64,000 nucleotides of DNA from contig JACAXG010000110.1 in assembly GCA_018881555.1 (NCBI GenBank), forward strand, positions 541,695-605,694, read 5' to 3'. The notes under the pieces were generated by a model. The model was not told the origin of the DNA, did no database searches, and saw nothing but the letters and a program-made list of their open reading frames with translations. A program made the translations under genes and the position numbers. The stretch's first letter is position 1. Each line of letters opens with the position of its first letter. Origin of the DNA: Amblyornis subalaris (lineage: Eukaryota; Chordata; Aves; Passeriformes; Ptilonorhynchidae). Below are positions 14,901 through 26,832 of the stretch, in pieces.

Positions 14901-15562
14901 TGTCTCTTAGGTTTTTGTAGGAGGGCACTTTTGATACACCACTACGCAGCTCAGATTTGACAAAGCATTCCTGGAGGAAATACTCCTGGGCCATGTACCA
15001 GCTGGCTAGTACAACTAATACTGTTTGCAAAAACCTCCTTATTACATGGCACTGCAAATCCCACGCAAAGCAATTTCAATGAACTGTAAACAGTCTTACC
15101 AAAAATTAAAAGAGAGGGACATGGAGGTTTAAATTAATGTTAAATCTTTAAATTATGCAGCTGACAGACATCACAGTACATCTGGACACAGCCATGTGAA
15201 CGAGCTATTTGCATGTGGTGCCTTGACTTCTCAGGCAAACAAATGATAAAATATAAGCTAAAGAAGTCTATATTCAGCTACCCTTTTAGGTGGAAATATA
15301 TTCCCCTCGGTCCTTTCTTTTTCAGCCACCTTCCTTAGAATCACCTTCTGAATTGTACAACTTACAGATACATTTGTTTTGTACTAAAAACATAACACGA
15401 CAAAGCTGCGCAGTGTAGCACGTCCCTCAGAGTACGCATCTGCTGGCGTACTGATAGCCATGCAGCTCAGCCAACCTTATATTGACCCTATTTCAGTTAA
15501 TGTGGTCTGACTGCTTGTCTGCCAAGTCTTGCAGTCATAAGCCTTAATTCTGCCCGTTTTCA
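11940..15562. other. Intergenic, no gene recognised
   Basis: AT-rich sequence with A-rich and CA-rich patches (around 13555-13610). No exon, RNA or transposon signature was recognised. The 137-codon plus ORF at 13936-14349 shows no domain or membrane pattern and is treated as chance. Confidence 0.55.
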
Positions 15563-15564
15563 GA

Positions 15565-16455
15565 TGGCACCAAACTGAGTGGTGCAGTTGAGAAGCCTGA
15601 GGAATAGGATGCCACCCAGAGTGATGGAGGCCATCCAGAGCCATCAAGAAGTAGGGATATGCAAACATCAGAAGGTTGAACAAGGCCAAGTGCAAGGTCC
15701 AGGACCTAGACTGGAGCAGCCCCCAGTATTAATATACGCTGGAGGTGGAGGGATTGAGACCAGCCCTGCCAAGTAGGACTTTGGGGTACAGACTGTCGAA
15801 AAACTGCACACGACCTGGTGACAGTCACTCACAACCCAAAAAGCCAGTTGTGTCCTGGGCTGCATCCAAAGCCGCCTGGCCAGCAAGGCAACGGAGGGGA
15901 TTCTGCCCCTTTGCTCTGCTCTGGTGAGACCCCACCTGGAGTGCTGCATCCAGCTCTGGAGTTCTTAGCACAGGGAACACAAGGACCTGTTAGAGCAGGT
16001 CTGGAGGAGAACCATGAAGACGATCAGAGGGATGGAACACCTCTCCTGTGAGGACAGAGAGCATTGGACTTGTTCAGACGGATGAAGAGAAGGCTCTGGG
16101 GAGACCTTTGTATGGAGTTTGCAGTACTTGGTGGGGCCTTATAAGAAAGATAGGGACAAACAGGTTAATAAGGTCTCGTGGAATAGGACAAGGGATAATG
16201 GTTTTAAACCAAAAGTGGTCAGATTCAGATTAGACACAAGGAAGAAATTTTTTACGAAGAGAGTGGTGAAACACTGGACCAGGTTGCCTAGAGAGGTGAT
16301 GCTCCATGCCCGGAGGTCATTCAAAGTCGGGTTCAAAGGAGCTCTAAATAAAGTGATCTAGCTGAAAATGTCCCTGCCATGGCAGGAGTGTAGGGCTAGA
16401 TGACCTTTAAAGGCCCCTTCCAACCCAAACTATTCTGGGATTCTATTATTCTCTG
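15565..16455 (+). mobile_element. CR1 LINE fragment, plus orientation
   Basis: An approximately 0.9-kb 5'-truncated CR1 copy that starts in the 3' part of ORF2. Recognisable in order are AGATGGCACCAAACTGAGTG, GGCCAAGTGCAAGGTCC, a GAGACCCCACCTGGAGTGCTG-like stretch, and the terminal GATTCTATTATTCT tail. Several frames are open for only 60-90 codons, so the reverse transcriptase frame is broken. It is older than the retroviral insertions, judged by its drift. Confidence 0.9.
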
Positions 16456-17918
16456 AAAGTACTTACTGGATCCAGCTCCAGACAAAAATCTTTCATCTCT
16501 TAAGGGATGTATTCACACCTGCAGGATACTGCAGCCATGAAGAACTGAAACATGAACAACTCTAAAAATTGCCATACACAGTAAGGTGAAACACGTACAT
16601 ACATACGTACATATACATATATATATAAATTTTTTTTTATTTTATTTTTACAATGCTTCCTCTTCACCAACATGATGATTGAGGGATAGCCCATGTCTGT
16701 TGGTAGAAATAGCTGTGTAAAACTGAGCTTTCAAGGACGAGGCTGACAACTAGAGAGAAATCTAAAGAGCAACAGGCTCCTGGTCCAGGGTGGGCAGACA
16801 GCCCAGCTCCTGGTCTTTAACTGGCACTTAGCTAAACTATGTGGCTCTCTCCTGATTGGATTGAGAATTTTGTCTGATTCCTTTCCTAACATTTAGCAGC
16901 AGAGTAAGAACAGCCTTCCTTCCTTGCTTGCTTCCTTGCTTCCTTGCTTCCTTCCTTGCTTCCTTCCTTCCTTCCTTCCTTCCTTCCTTCCTTATCTTCC
17001 TTCCAGTATTATAAACCTTCTGCCACACATGATGGCCATGCATGTTAAGATGAAAAACTTTGCTCTGGGAAAAGAATTTGATACTTTTCTCCCAGAGCAT
17101 CCCGCTCCACCTACCTCCCCAAGATTTATCATCAAAGATTCTTGCATGCAAAGTTGGATATCAACAAGTGAACTGAGACACTGGAATTCTGCCTCAGGCA
17201 TCACTATTGAGACCTGTTTCATGTGCACTCTCACTAATGTCACAATTTTTATTAAATTGTATCCTTAACATATAAAACCGATAGTATAAGAACACTGTCA
17301 AAATGTTTCAAAAAATCTAATTCTATCTGATTCTTAAAAATGCCAGCATGAATGATGTGTCTGATAAGTGATGCTTACTTCATCTGACACTAGTACTGCT
17401 TGCAATTCATTCCTTCTTCCAGAGACTGACTATATCCCTGTGTTGTTTAACATTTGAATTTCATCCTGCTGCAATACATTTTTTTTTATTAAACTTATGC
17501 CTGGTTGAGGACAAGGATTAATTGCTAATATTTTCCTGCATTCTTCTCTTGTGCACCCTGGAAAAAAAAAAAAATATTTAGATTCCTGTCAATTTTTCAC
17601 GGGGGAATAGAAGGAGAAGAGAAGGCTGCATGGACTGTCCTGACCATTACTGACATCAAAGGATTAAATATGACTTGTTTGCTGTGCCTTGTGATTCCAA
17701 TCACAAGAATATCTTCAAGCTTTGGGAACAGCACTCTTTTTATCAGTTCTTTAGGCTTTCAGGCAAGTTCAAGCCAAAACTCATTTCCTACTGGATCTGG
17801 TGCCTGTCTCTTGCCCTTCTGACTGTCTCCTGATGAGCATCTAAGCAGTTCCACAGTATAGTCCAATCACCTACACCAACAGGGGCCCAAAGTGCTAGCA
17901 TGAAGTAATATCTCAGTT
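16456..17918. other. Intergenic, containing one microsatellite
   Basis: No gene was recognised. Short alternating ACGTACATAC/TATATA sequence lies near 16590-16630, and a long TTCC microsatellite occupies 16915-16998 (annotated separately). The ORFs of 83-114 codons that cross the microsatellite encode Leu/Pro or Lys/Glu repeats and are artefacts. Confidence 0.6.
16915..16998. repeat. (TTCC)n / (TTGC TTCC) microsatellite
   Basis: About 80 bp of TTCC units interspersed with TTGC units, becoming pure TTCC over the last 40 bp or so. It is a homopyrimidine tract on the plus strand interrupted only by the G of the TTGC units. This is a simple repeat and is likely length-polymorphic. Confidence 0.9.
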
Positions 17919-17919
17919 A

Positions 17920-18003
17920 CAGAATCACAGAATCATTAAGGTCGGCAAAAACCTCCAAGACCATCGAGTTCAACCTTTGATCAATCATCACCTTGTCTAG
18001 ATC
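17920..18003 (-). mobile_element. CR1 LINE 3'-end fragment, minus orientation
   Basis: It begins with CAGAATCACAGAATCATTAA, the reverse complement of the CR1 terminal repeat, followed by GACCATCGAGTTCAACC, the usual reverse-strand CR1 3' sequence. Only about 80 bp remain. Confidence 0.85.
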
Positions 18004-18004
18004 A

Positions 18005-21000
18005 GATCTTGTCTAATTAAAACTGATTTTCTTTAAAGTAATATAATTCTTTTTAAAAAAAATTCCTGAATTAAATGCATTTTATAAAATTTCAAATTAT
18101 AATTTCAATATACAATAGAAGTACCTGCTATTAGATTTTGAATTCAGGCTTCCTCTGATATGATCCCTTTTTGCTTTTTTACCTGCTTCCTCAGGAAAAG
18201 GAGGATGAAGTAGCAAGGAAGGAGCGAGCTTTTGTTTTCTTCCTTCATCTTCTATTTAAAGGCAAAGAGTAAGTGGACCCTACCATGATCCTTGCAGTAT
18301 TCATGCCAGGGGTACTTCAGCTGTCATACCTAAATCTTAATCTGAATAGCTCTTACATTCTGGTTTTATTTAGAATTTACCTTGAAGGAAAATGGCAGCT
18401 ACCTGTGAAGTTATCAGTGCCTTGACCTCAAGAGTAGGACTCTCTGGCTCAGGATGTAACAACCATGAGTATAATGATGAGCTGCACTCACTGCAAGACA
18501 CTCTGGGAGGAAGTTTCACATGAAACTCTTCAGTTCTCTGGGGCGTGAATGCAACGAAAACAAGGTTACATCATTTAGAGAGTCTGGCAGTTTGGGCTCA
18601 CTTTCCTGTGGAATGACTTCTGGAAGAAGATATGCAGTGTGTGGTATGGATCTGCTCTACAATCTTACTGAAAAGTTTTTGTTACAGCAGCTACTATCCC
18701 TGTGCATAAGTGGTGATGCCAAAATCCGGTAGCCTTTCAGAATAATAGTCACAGTATTTGGCTTTAAAACTGTAGATTTACTAGGCTACTTTACGGTACA
18801 AGACCAAAATGGTAAAACTCTACAAGTACGTTACACAAAGACAACACAAGGAAAAAAACATGCGAATCTTTATACTGTCTATAAAGACTACTGGATTTTA
18901 TATGTGTGAATTATTTTGCTCTCTATTGTAATCTACTCTGTGTTGTGTTATATTATTTCACTTTACTATTACTGCTACTAATCTTATGCATACCATAAAT
19001 CTTAAAATCCACCCAGAAAAGGAAAGAAAAAATTCAAATGCTCCATAAAAAAGAAGCTTTTCACTTAAGGAGAATGCTTATCATAACCATCCTTACTTGC
19101 TGAAACACAGTAGTAAGTTGATTGAATTATGAATAAAGTAACATCCCTATTTTTCTCTCTTATTTATCAAGATCTGAAGGAAGTTCTTGGAATAAAGCTG
19201 CAATTATTTTTTTTCCAAGGCATATGTCACCATCCTCTGTTTTTTCTTTTTTTACTATAATACAGATACTGAAAATTAAAATGTTTCCAACCCAAAGAGG
19301 TAAGTCATTACTGGAACTTTAGGTATTAAAGAGAAAGAAAAGGCAGTCTATGTGACATATCAGAAGGCTATTGAGGTTCTCTGCTTGTTGCCATGTGGGT
19401 CCCTTTATGATTACCTCATAACCCACTGCTGGTTTTCTCTCTTAGCAAGTTATCACCATTGTCTTCAGCAGCACAACAAAGTTTCCTAGGGCAGTAGTAG
19501 ATTGATTTGGATGTTGCAAGTAAATACAAAATTTGTAAAAACATCTTTTTATTTACAAAATACTTCAATTTCACATGAAAATTATCTATTTATTGTTCAC
19601 ATAATTATTTTTAATAAATACTGTCAAATTACATATTCAGAAAAGTAAATCTCTTTCAGTGGGAGTGATGCAGTTTTCTGTGCCTTTTATGTGGCTATTT
19701 TTGCATAATTTCATAATGTCAATCTTAGCAATAAGTTATAGGACATAAACTGTGTCTATGTCATAAGTGACTAAACATGGCTGATACTTCATATTGCTTG
19801 AAATATTTTTCTTCACTCAATGGATCATAAAGGAGATTATTACATCTAGGTAAGACTAGATGTTTTCTGTCTTTCATTTTACTAAGTCAAGTATTCTTTT
19901 TGTATTATTACAAATAATTATATTAACCTTTTACAACAAATCACATTCGGTTGTGATGCTGTGAAAACTTGTAAAATGCTCAAAAACATTTCACATACAT
20001 TTAGTTCCATTCCATCAGGAAGCACTTTTTGCCTGTTTCTACTAAAAAAGCCACTCCTTTTTACTAATAGTAAGGGGCTTGACGGAGGGGGGGGAGAGAG
20101 AGAGAGAGAGAGAATGATTGGTTCCTTCTGTCTCTCTTGTTGAAGCCAGGCTAGAAATCTGTGAAAATCTAATTTTTTAAAAAATTCTATGGAACTGTAA
20201 ATGAAAATGGGACTTCAAAGGCAGATCTCACAGCAATTTAACAGCAATCATTTGGAAATCTAGAGAACTTTTACCCAGAAATTTTGCGCAATTGACTGAC
20301 TTGTGAATGGGAAATGGGGGAAATAAATTCTGAGGGCTACTGGAAATTAGATTTTCAGGCAAATAGCCCAAGGATTTTCACAAAATTGTCTGTAACCAAA
20401 GTACAGTGCAGGAAATTGCCTCTTTGACCTCTATGGTATTTCAATTAAATGCATGTACACTTAATTATGTCACAATAAGGTAGCATGTAAGCCGGCTCAA
20501 GAAATAATAAATTAAATTCATGTCTTCTGCAATTCTCTTGAAGACAACAGTATTCTTCAAGGGACAGACTTAATCCACTGAATTTCTTGACTTTTTTTTG
20601 TTTCTCAAGGCTGGGAGAGAGACCATGGATAAGCAGTAGAAGGCAGATGGAAAAGCCCTCCCCATCTGGCTTGCACAAAGGTGCCAGAAGCTCTTAACAC
20701 TGGGTACAGTAGAGACAGAGCGAAGTGTGCTGGGGGCAATTTTCAATGGGCAGTTTGACAAGATCAGACCCTCTTTGGCTCAGTGCTGGCCCAGCCTGTG
20801 GTTTACAATCATCTGCCCAGGGTGAGAGAACAGCTGTCTTCATTTCAGGAGCATAACTTTCTGAAACTGCTTCTCAGTCCCAAGCTTGCTCCATGAAGGC
20901 AAGCTGAGCTGATTCTCTATCCTGAATGCTTTGACTTTCTGACTGCTCCTTTTTTGCCTTGTAGACACTGAAATTGCCAAAAAACTCCTCCAGAGCAAGC

Positions 21001-23955
21001 CCCAAAGACTATCTCTGGCAGGTCTCCCCTAGAGCTTTCACCTGCACTTCATCCATGTTTTTCACCACTTATGGGTAGATAGGCAAAGAGGCTGGAAGAT
21101 GATGGCAACTGAATGCCATCAATCTGAAGGCAACACCCAGTCAAGTACTTTGTCTGCATGAGATGTGACTTTTCCACATCCCTTCCCTGAGATCAGTCTG
21201 AATGACAGGTAATCAGCCAAACTTGAGTACAGGCAGCACCTCTGATACAGTCCAGGTGCTGTTTTTATGGTTTGGGTGTCTTCAAATACAAACCACCTTC
21301 ACTTCACCTGGAAGCATTCTTCCAAATGCCAACCAGAAATTGACATCAACTGAGATCTTGACTTCAAAGACATAATGTTTACATGTAAAATTTAATAGCT
21401 TCCCAAATATTTCAGAACTCACTTTGGTTCAAAAGATTTATTATTGGACCACAGCAGTTTGAGCGGAGGACCACCGTATGTATTTTCTTTTGGCACTGGA
21501 TAGTTTAAAATCATAGCCAGACACTTTGATTTCAAACTGGAAAAGGACATTTTCTTTCTGAGCCACTTGAACAAAAGACTACAATATAAGCCATCTCCAC
21601 CTTACCAAACAGATTTTACTTTAAAGATTGGATTGCACATAGCATTCACTAGTGAGGATATGCCTGAAATAGTATAGCATATGCTGGATGATACTCACTT
21701 CAGTCCATTCTGTACAAAATCTGCTAGGCCTAGGTCTGCCCACCAAACCAACCACAGTGGGGATGCCAAGAGGTAGAAACAACATACAAGTTAAAATGGG
21801 CCACAGATAACACCTTTAAGCTTACATCATTCTCATTGCTCCTGTGTACATAAGCTATGGTTCAGCAGAGTGGGTGTAAATTGTTCTGAAATGTGAAAGT
21901 TGATTTGAAAGGATTATATTGACTCTGCTCAATAGCAGAAGATGCTTGAAGTGCCTTTTGGTACAAAAAATAAAACAAGATGTTATTACACTAGGAGCAA
22001 ACACTGACCTCTGCTTGTGCTGGCCAGCATTTTCAGTACATTACTCTTGTACCTTTTTCAATTTCTCCCAGTTTGGTTTTTTGCAAGAAATGGTTTATTC
22101 CTTTTTAAGACCCTCATTATTTTCAACAGTCCTGTGAAGACTGCAGAAACTATCTGGATGGCCATTTATCTCTGTTTTCTGGAGGTGTTGTTTTTTGTAT
22201 TTGTGGGGTTTTGGGTTTGGTTTGGGTTTTTTGTAGTCCCACCAAATTTTTTTTCAGGTTTAGCAATTTTTAAAATATTTTATAATCTGTCTGTTTCGTA
22301 TCCCTCATCCTCATTCTTCTGGACAATGCTGAGAGTCTGTCAAACTAACCTGGCAAAGATATTTGCAAGGCTGGAATTTGTGGTCATATGTAATTTATTT
22401 GTAAGTGTTGAATCTCCATTTCACTGCATGCTTGAGCATTTTTTAGTTGAGAGAGGTAAGAAAACTCCAGCGAATCTTCTGTCACTCATTGCCCAAGTCA
22501 AGAAAACACTCTATTAAGTCATATGGTTTAGACTACATCGTTGCTGTGAAAGGATTATTCACCAAAAGTTTTTTGCTTTCAGTCCAACAGAAGGTATTTC
22601 ATGCCGTGGAATTGCCCCTGAAGTCACACTGGTTACTCAGAGAGAACACAAGCTCAGCTTTGGGCAGCAAGGTAAGGTGAAGCTCATAGCAGCATTACCC
22701 AAACAGCGAGACCCGGACTGAGGTGCAGAAATACAGAAGATACTGTATTTCCTGAAACTCTGAGACATGTGATAATTTCTAGATTTTGCAGAGCCCCACT
22801 AGGACTGTTTGCATGCTACCTGATAACTATTTTGAGTTTTCTCCAGCCACATCCAAAGGGATCATAGCCACCTCTGCTATTAAAACTGCATCTCTGAGCA
22901 GCTATGAAACAGAAATTCAACTGCATCATCATTCTGTTTCTTCTCTCTGAGGCATGAATCACTTGTCTATGCGCTTTAGTGTAAGTTTCACAATGTTGTC
23001 CTGAGAAACATTTGAAACTCCCAATTCTAGAGACCAGATTTTTAACTATGAGGGGACTGGGGGACATTGGTCTGAGGAGTTTTGTTGTTTCTACCAGACA
23101 TATAGCATGTTTCTGTCAGGATGGGACTGAGAAGGGAAAGAAAGACGTATCAAGCATTTTATGTTGAAAATTTCTATTTAAATAGATGAAATTGTATGGT
23201 CTCAAAATCTATTTTGCAGTTTGGACCAAAATAGCTTAAGCCTACATGTCTTTCCCTTATTCCTGCCCCTTCATCCCCCGAGTCTCAACCATAAGTACAG
23301 TTGGCCAGTGTAAGTATAGTTTGATTGCTCTGCCAGCACTTCTTGTCAGATGTATGATTCAGTCCCAAATTCAGCCTCAACTGGAGCCAAAGAGCAGAGA
23401 AAATTTAAAGTTATGAAACTCTCTTCTCATTTTACAGCAGTCTAAAGACACATTTTTAAAGGAAGATTAGGTTAAAGCCTTTATATCTATACTCATCTTT
23501 GGTATTCACAGCTGACTCAAGTTGTTAAAACTCAGTTTTCTGTGGCTCTGTGTAAAACACAAATCCTTTTGTTTTCTAATTGGATTTTTCTTTATTCATT
23601 GCTTGAACTTCCATAGGACCTTTAAAACTGAAATGAAGCTCTCTAAACTGTGAGGAGGTTGCTTGTTAGTCGAGCAAATAAAATACTGCAACTAAGCAAA
23701 AATATTGATTTATTACAGAATTGACTTCTCCCTTAAAAAACACTAGGTTGGTCGGTTGTTTTTTAGGGGATTTGGTTTGGTTTCCTAATTGTAGTGGAAA
23801 TCAAATTAAGAATTTGAAAATTACAGTGCAGAAACAAAAAGCAGTTTTTTAGAGCAGGTTGTTTCCTCCACATTACAGAATTTATTGCAAAGGAGGAAAG
23901 AAAAAATAAAGAGGCAACAGAAGGAGTGAGAAACGTAAAACTGTTCAAACAGTCC
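18005..23955. other. Intergenic, no gene recognised
   Basis: About 6 kb of AT-rich DNA. It contains a short GA repeat (20086-20114) and a T/G-rich stretch around 22180-22260 that makes a 166-codon Phe/Val-rich frame (22017-22517). That frame looks hydrophobic only because of the base composition; it has no homology I recognise. Downstream of HTR1A, TTTATT on the plus strand at 23881-23886 is a possible distal minus-strand AATAAA signal. Confidence 0.5.
20086..20114. repeat. (GA)n simple repeat
   Basis: A G-run followed by about 12 GA dinucleotides. Simple sequence. Confidence 0.85.
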
Positions 23956-23959
23956 CACG

Positions 23960-24935
23960 GAGGTCTGGTACTTACGTTGTGGCCGGTGCAGCGCCGGGAT
24001 GAAGGTGAGAGCCGCCGATGGCACTGTGGCTGCCGCGCCGGCGTTGGCGACTCCGGGCTCCTGCCCGTGTGGCCATGCCACGGTCCGCAGAGCGGCCGAG
24101 GCGAGAGGCCGGTGCTGGCCGGCGCCGAAGCACCGGTGCCCAGCGCCGCCCTGGAGGACCCCCTGCCCAGGGACGGGCGTCAGGGGTGCGGGGCCGCTCC
24201 CCCTCGTCCTGCCCTCGGAAGGAACGGACCGGGACCGCGCGTGAAAACAGGGGGCAGAGATGGACGGGAGACGGCGCGTCTCGCCTGCTGGTGCCAGCTG
24301 GAGGAAGTTGCGCTTCCAGGCTCCGGGGCTTCCAAGCAGAAGCCAGCGCGGCTGGGGTATGACGGCCCGCGCCGCAGGTTCGGGGTTCCCTCGCACCCTC
24401 GCCATCCGCCGCCCTGCAGCGCGGGCGGGCCAAGTGGATACAGGAAGCACAGAAGGCACAGGCACCCCTCTGCCCGCCCTGTCTGATGAGGCTCGGGATG
24501 TGCCCTGCTGCGAGGTCCTGGGGCTCTCAGCGGGGCCAAGTGACCCCGTCCCATGCCGTCCCACCCCGAAGTCAGGAGCCAGTCCCCGGGGCGCATGGGG
24601 AGCCGCCTGGTCTATAGCGCGAGACAGGAGGGTAGCCACGCTTTCCGAGCTGGCATCGTTGCCGAGGAGTTTACAGGAAGATTTACAAAGAAAAATAACA
24701 ATATTTGGAAAAAGGCAAAACGTGCAGAAGCCGACGTGGAGTCGGCGGGATTCAAAGAAGGAGGCAATGAGAGGACGAAACCCCGCTGCAGAGCAGCAGT
24801 CCTGCCGCACCGCCGTCGCGTACGGGCCCTCCCTTTCCCGCTGCCGTCCCTGCCCCAGGGCAACCCGCAGCTCTGCCCAGCCCACCCGCGGAGCGCGGTG
24901 CTCCCAAAGTCACCGGGTACCTGAGCGCTCAGGAG
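23960..24935. promoter_or_regulatory. CpG island 3' of HTR1A, function unknown
   Basis: About 1 kb of GC- and CpG-rich sequence bounded sharply on both sides by AT-rich DNA, lying 2-3 kb beyond the HTR1A stop codon. It is separate from the receptor's own island. ORFs of 354 codons (minus) and 230 codons (plus) cross it, but they overlap on opposite strands, are Arg/Ala/Pro/Gly-rich and show no domain, as expected from few stop codons in GC-rich DNA. On the minus strand a good splice-donor sequence (AAC then GTAAGTACC) lies at 23975 going down, just at the island's edge. A minus-strand transcript with its first exon in the island is possible but unproven. Confidence 0.5.
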
Positions 24936-26330
24936 AAGTTTTGGCTCTCTAATCGCTCCAGGCTAAGTTCTCGGACACTCCGACACTTAAGGAACATCTA
25001 GGACACGAATGGTTAGGAGTGATCAAAGAAGAGATAAGACCAAAGATCACTTTAATTGCGAAAATGAGGCCAAATAAGATTTTCAGAAAACCAGCTACAT
25101 ATCCGAGGTTGTCAAAAGCACTATTTTCGTTTAATGTAAGCGGTTGAAGTTCAGAAATTACTGGACACTTACATTCACGTGACACACATATTTCACATTC
25201 CCTTTTACTTACAAGCAACACAGATTACACAAAAATAAACAGGAAAAATATATATATATATATATTTGGTCAAGCATTCATTCCAGGCAGCCCGTCGCAG
25301 GGGTAAGAGGCAGCCGGCCCAGAGCCGGTGTCCGACCCGGCGCTTTCCCCTCCTCCCCGGGCCGAAAGTGGCCCCGGGTTCCGACCGCAGCCGGCGGGGG
25401 AGGCAAGGACACGGCACTGGAGGGGCAGGGGGGCAGGACAGACAGAGAGGCTGTGCGGCGGCAGTCCTGCCCCAACCCTGGGCCAGGCGGGGAAGGGGAA
25501 GTACACCAGGTTTCCCGGGGCCAAGCAACTGGGCTAGTGGCAGAGGACGGAGGCTTGCAGAACCGCCCCGACGACCGGCCAGGCCAGGCAAGGAGAAACC
25601 TCAGGACACTGCCTGCGTCTGGCCGTGGCTCTTAGATTGTGGGGCTGCCCCGGGGGAGGAGAGAGCCTGCCCCTTCCCAGTCTGCGCCGAGATGCTGCTT
25701 TCCCCGCCTGCGACTGCCGCTGGCTGATGCTCTCGGCCCCTCCCCTATAGCCACGGAGCACATGGCAATGTTTTGGTTGATCGGTTTAGATCGTTTTGTT
25801 GTTTGTCTTTCTTTCTCTTCCCCCCCCTCCCCCCCCGGAGCACAATGTGCCGCAGCTGACTGCCTCCGAAGCAACCGCAACGTCTCAGGAGAAACTTTCA
25901 AGCGGCTTAAGGAAGAAAAAAAAGAAAAAGAAAGAAAGAAACGCTACTTCGCAGGCTGCTTAAACTCCCTGTGCCATTGCATGCGCGGTGCACTCAGCGA
26001 CAGTCGCACGGCGCCAAGCCTTTCCTTGCTGGGAAACACTCGGTCAAAGGCATTTTAAAAAAATAATCCCCATAAATCTCCATATATAATGAGGCGTGCG
26101 GTTGGGGTTTAAATCCCATCGTTTCCCTGTGTTGCAACAAAGGGAACCCCGGTGAACTGGAAGGTCCTAGCATAGCAGGAGAGCTGTCAGGCACACGTAA
26201 CGCAAACGGGGACGTTGCTGTAAGTACCCTGCAAGATTACCAAACACGGTCGGTTTTCCTCCAAGAACATCCACTTGAGGGTTTCACAACCTGGGAAGCA
26301 ACGCGCCCTAAGCTCCTTCCTCTGCTCGAG
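24936..26330. other. HTR1A 3' flank with a second small CpG-rich block
   Basis: The segment has AT-rich parts (24950-25265, ending in a short TA repeat) and a CpG-rich block at about 25270-25760. A plus-strand donor-like GTAAGAGG occurs at 25303, beside the block. A pyrimidine run with C-tracts lies near 25800-25840. No exon could be assigned. Part of this segment may be the HTR1A 3' untranslated region, because the gene is read right to left. Confidence 0.45.
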
Positions 26331-26832
26331 GAGTCGCCTTCAGCCTCCATACTCACATTGCCAGACCGAGGTCGGACTCAGTCCACCGCCGTCGCCTCGT
26401 AAATCCAAGAATAATCCCCGACACGGCGGTTTTCCTGCATAGGGTGGTTTGTTTTTACCGATGCTACTCGGGCAGACACTGTGGTTTACAGCCACCACAA
26501 GCAACGATCTGCAAACCCTAGGTCTACCCAGAATGACGGAGAGTGAGACGGAGGCGGGAGCTTCGGAGCCCGGGAGAGACGAGGGCGGCCGCGGAATCCA
26601 ACCGGGCTGGGCGTCCTCCGCCGTTCCCAGAGGAGCCCTGCCCTGATCCGCGGGGTTTGTCCGGCGGCCGTAAGAGCGAGTGACTCGGGCGCTCTGCGCG
26701 GAAGGGGATGCCGGAGTCCCTCGCCCTTCGGACGGCGCTGTGCAGGGTCTGGGCAGGGGCACACTGCGGCGCGGGGCAAGCGAGTGGAGCAAGTAACAGG
26801 ACCCCGCTTGCCCCGTCCCGGAGTGGCGGGCT

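Noticed and set aside
16837..17268. ORFs across the TTCC microsatellite
   Set aside because: They are simple-repeat translation products.
22017..22517. 166-codon Phe-rich ORF resembling a membrane protein
   Set aside because: The hydrophobicity comes from T-rich sequence. There is no start context, homology or neighbour support.
23821..24952. Long overlapping ORFs (354 codons minus, 230 codons plus) in the CpG island
   Set aside because: They overlap on opposite strands, are rich in Arg/Ala/Pro/Gly and have no domains. GC-rich DNA has few stop codons, so long chance frames are expected.
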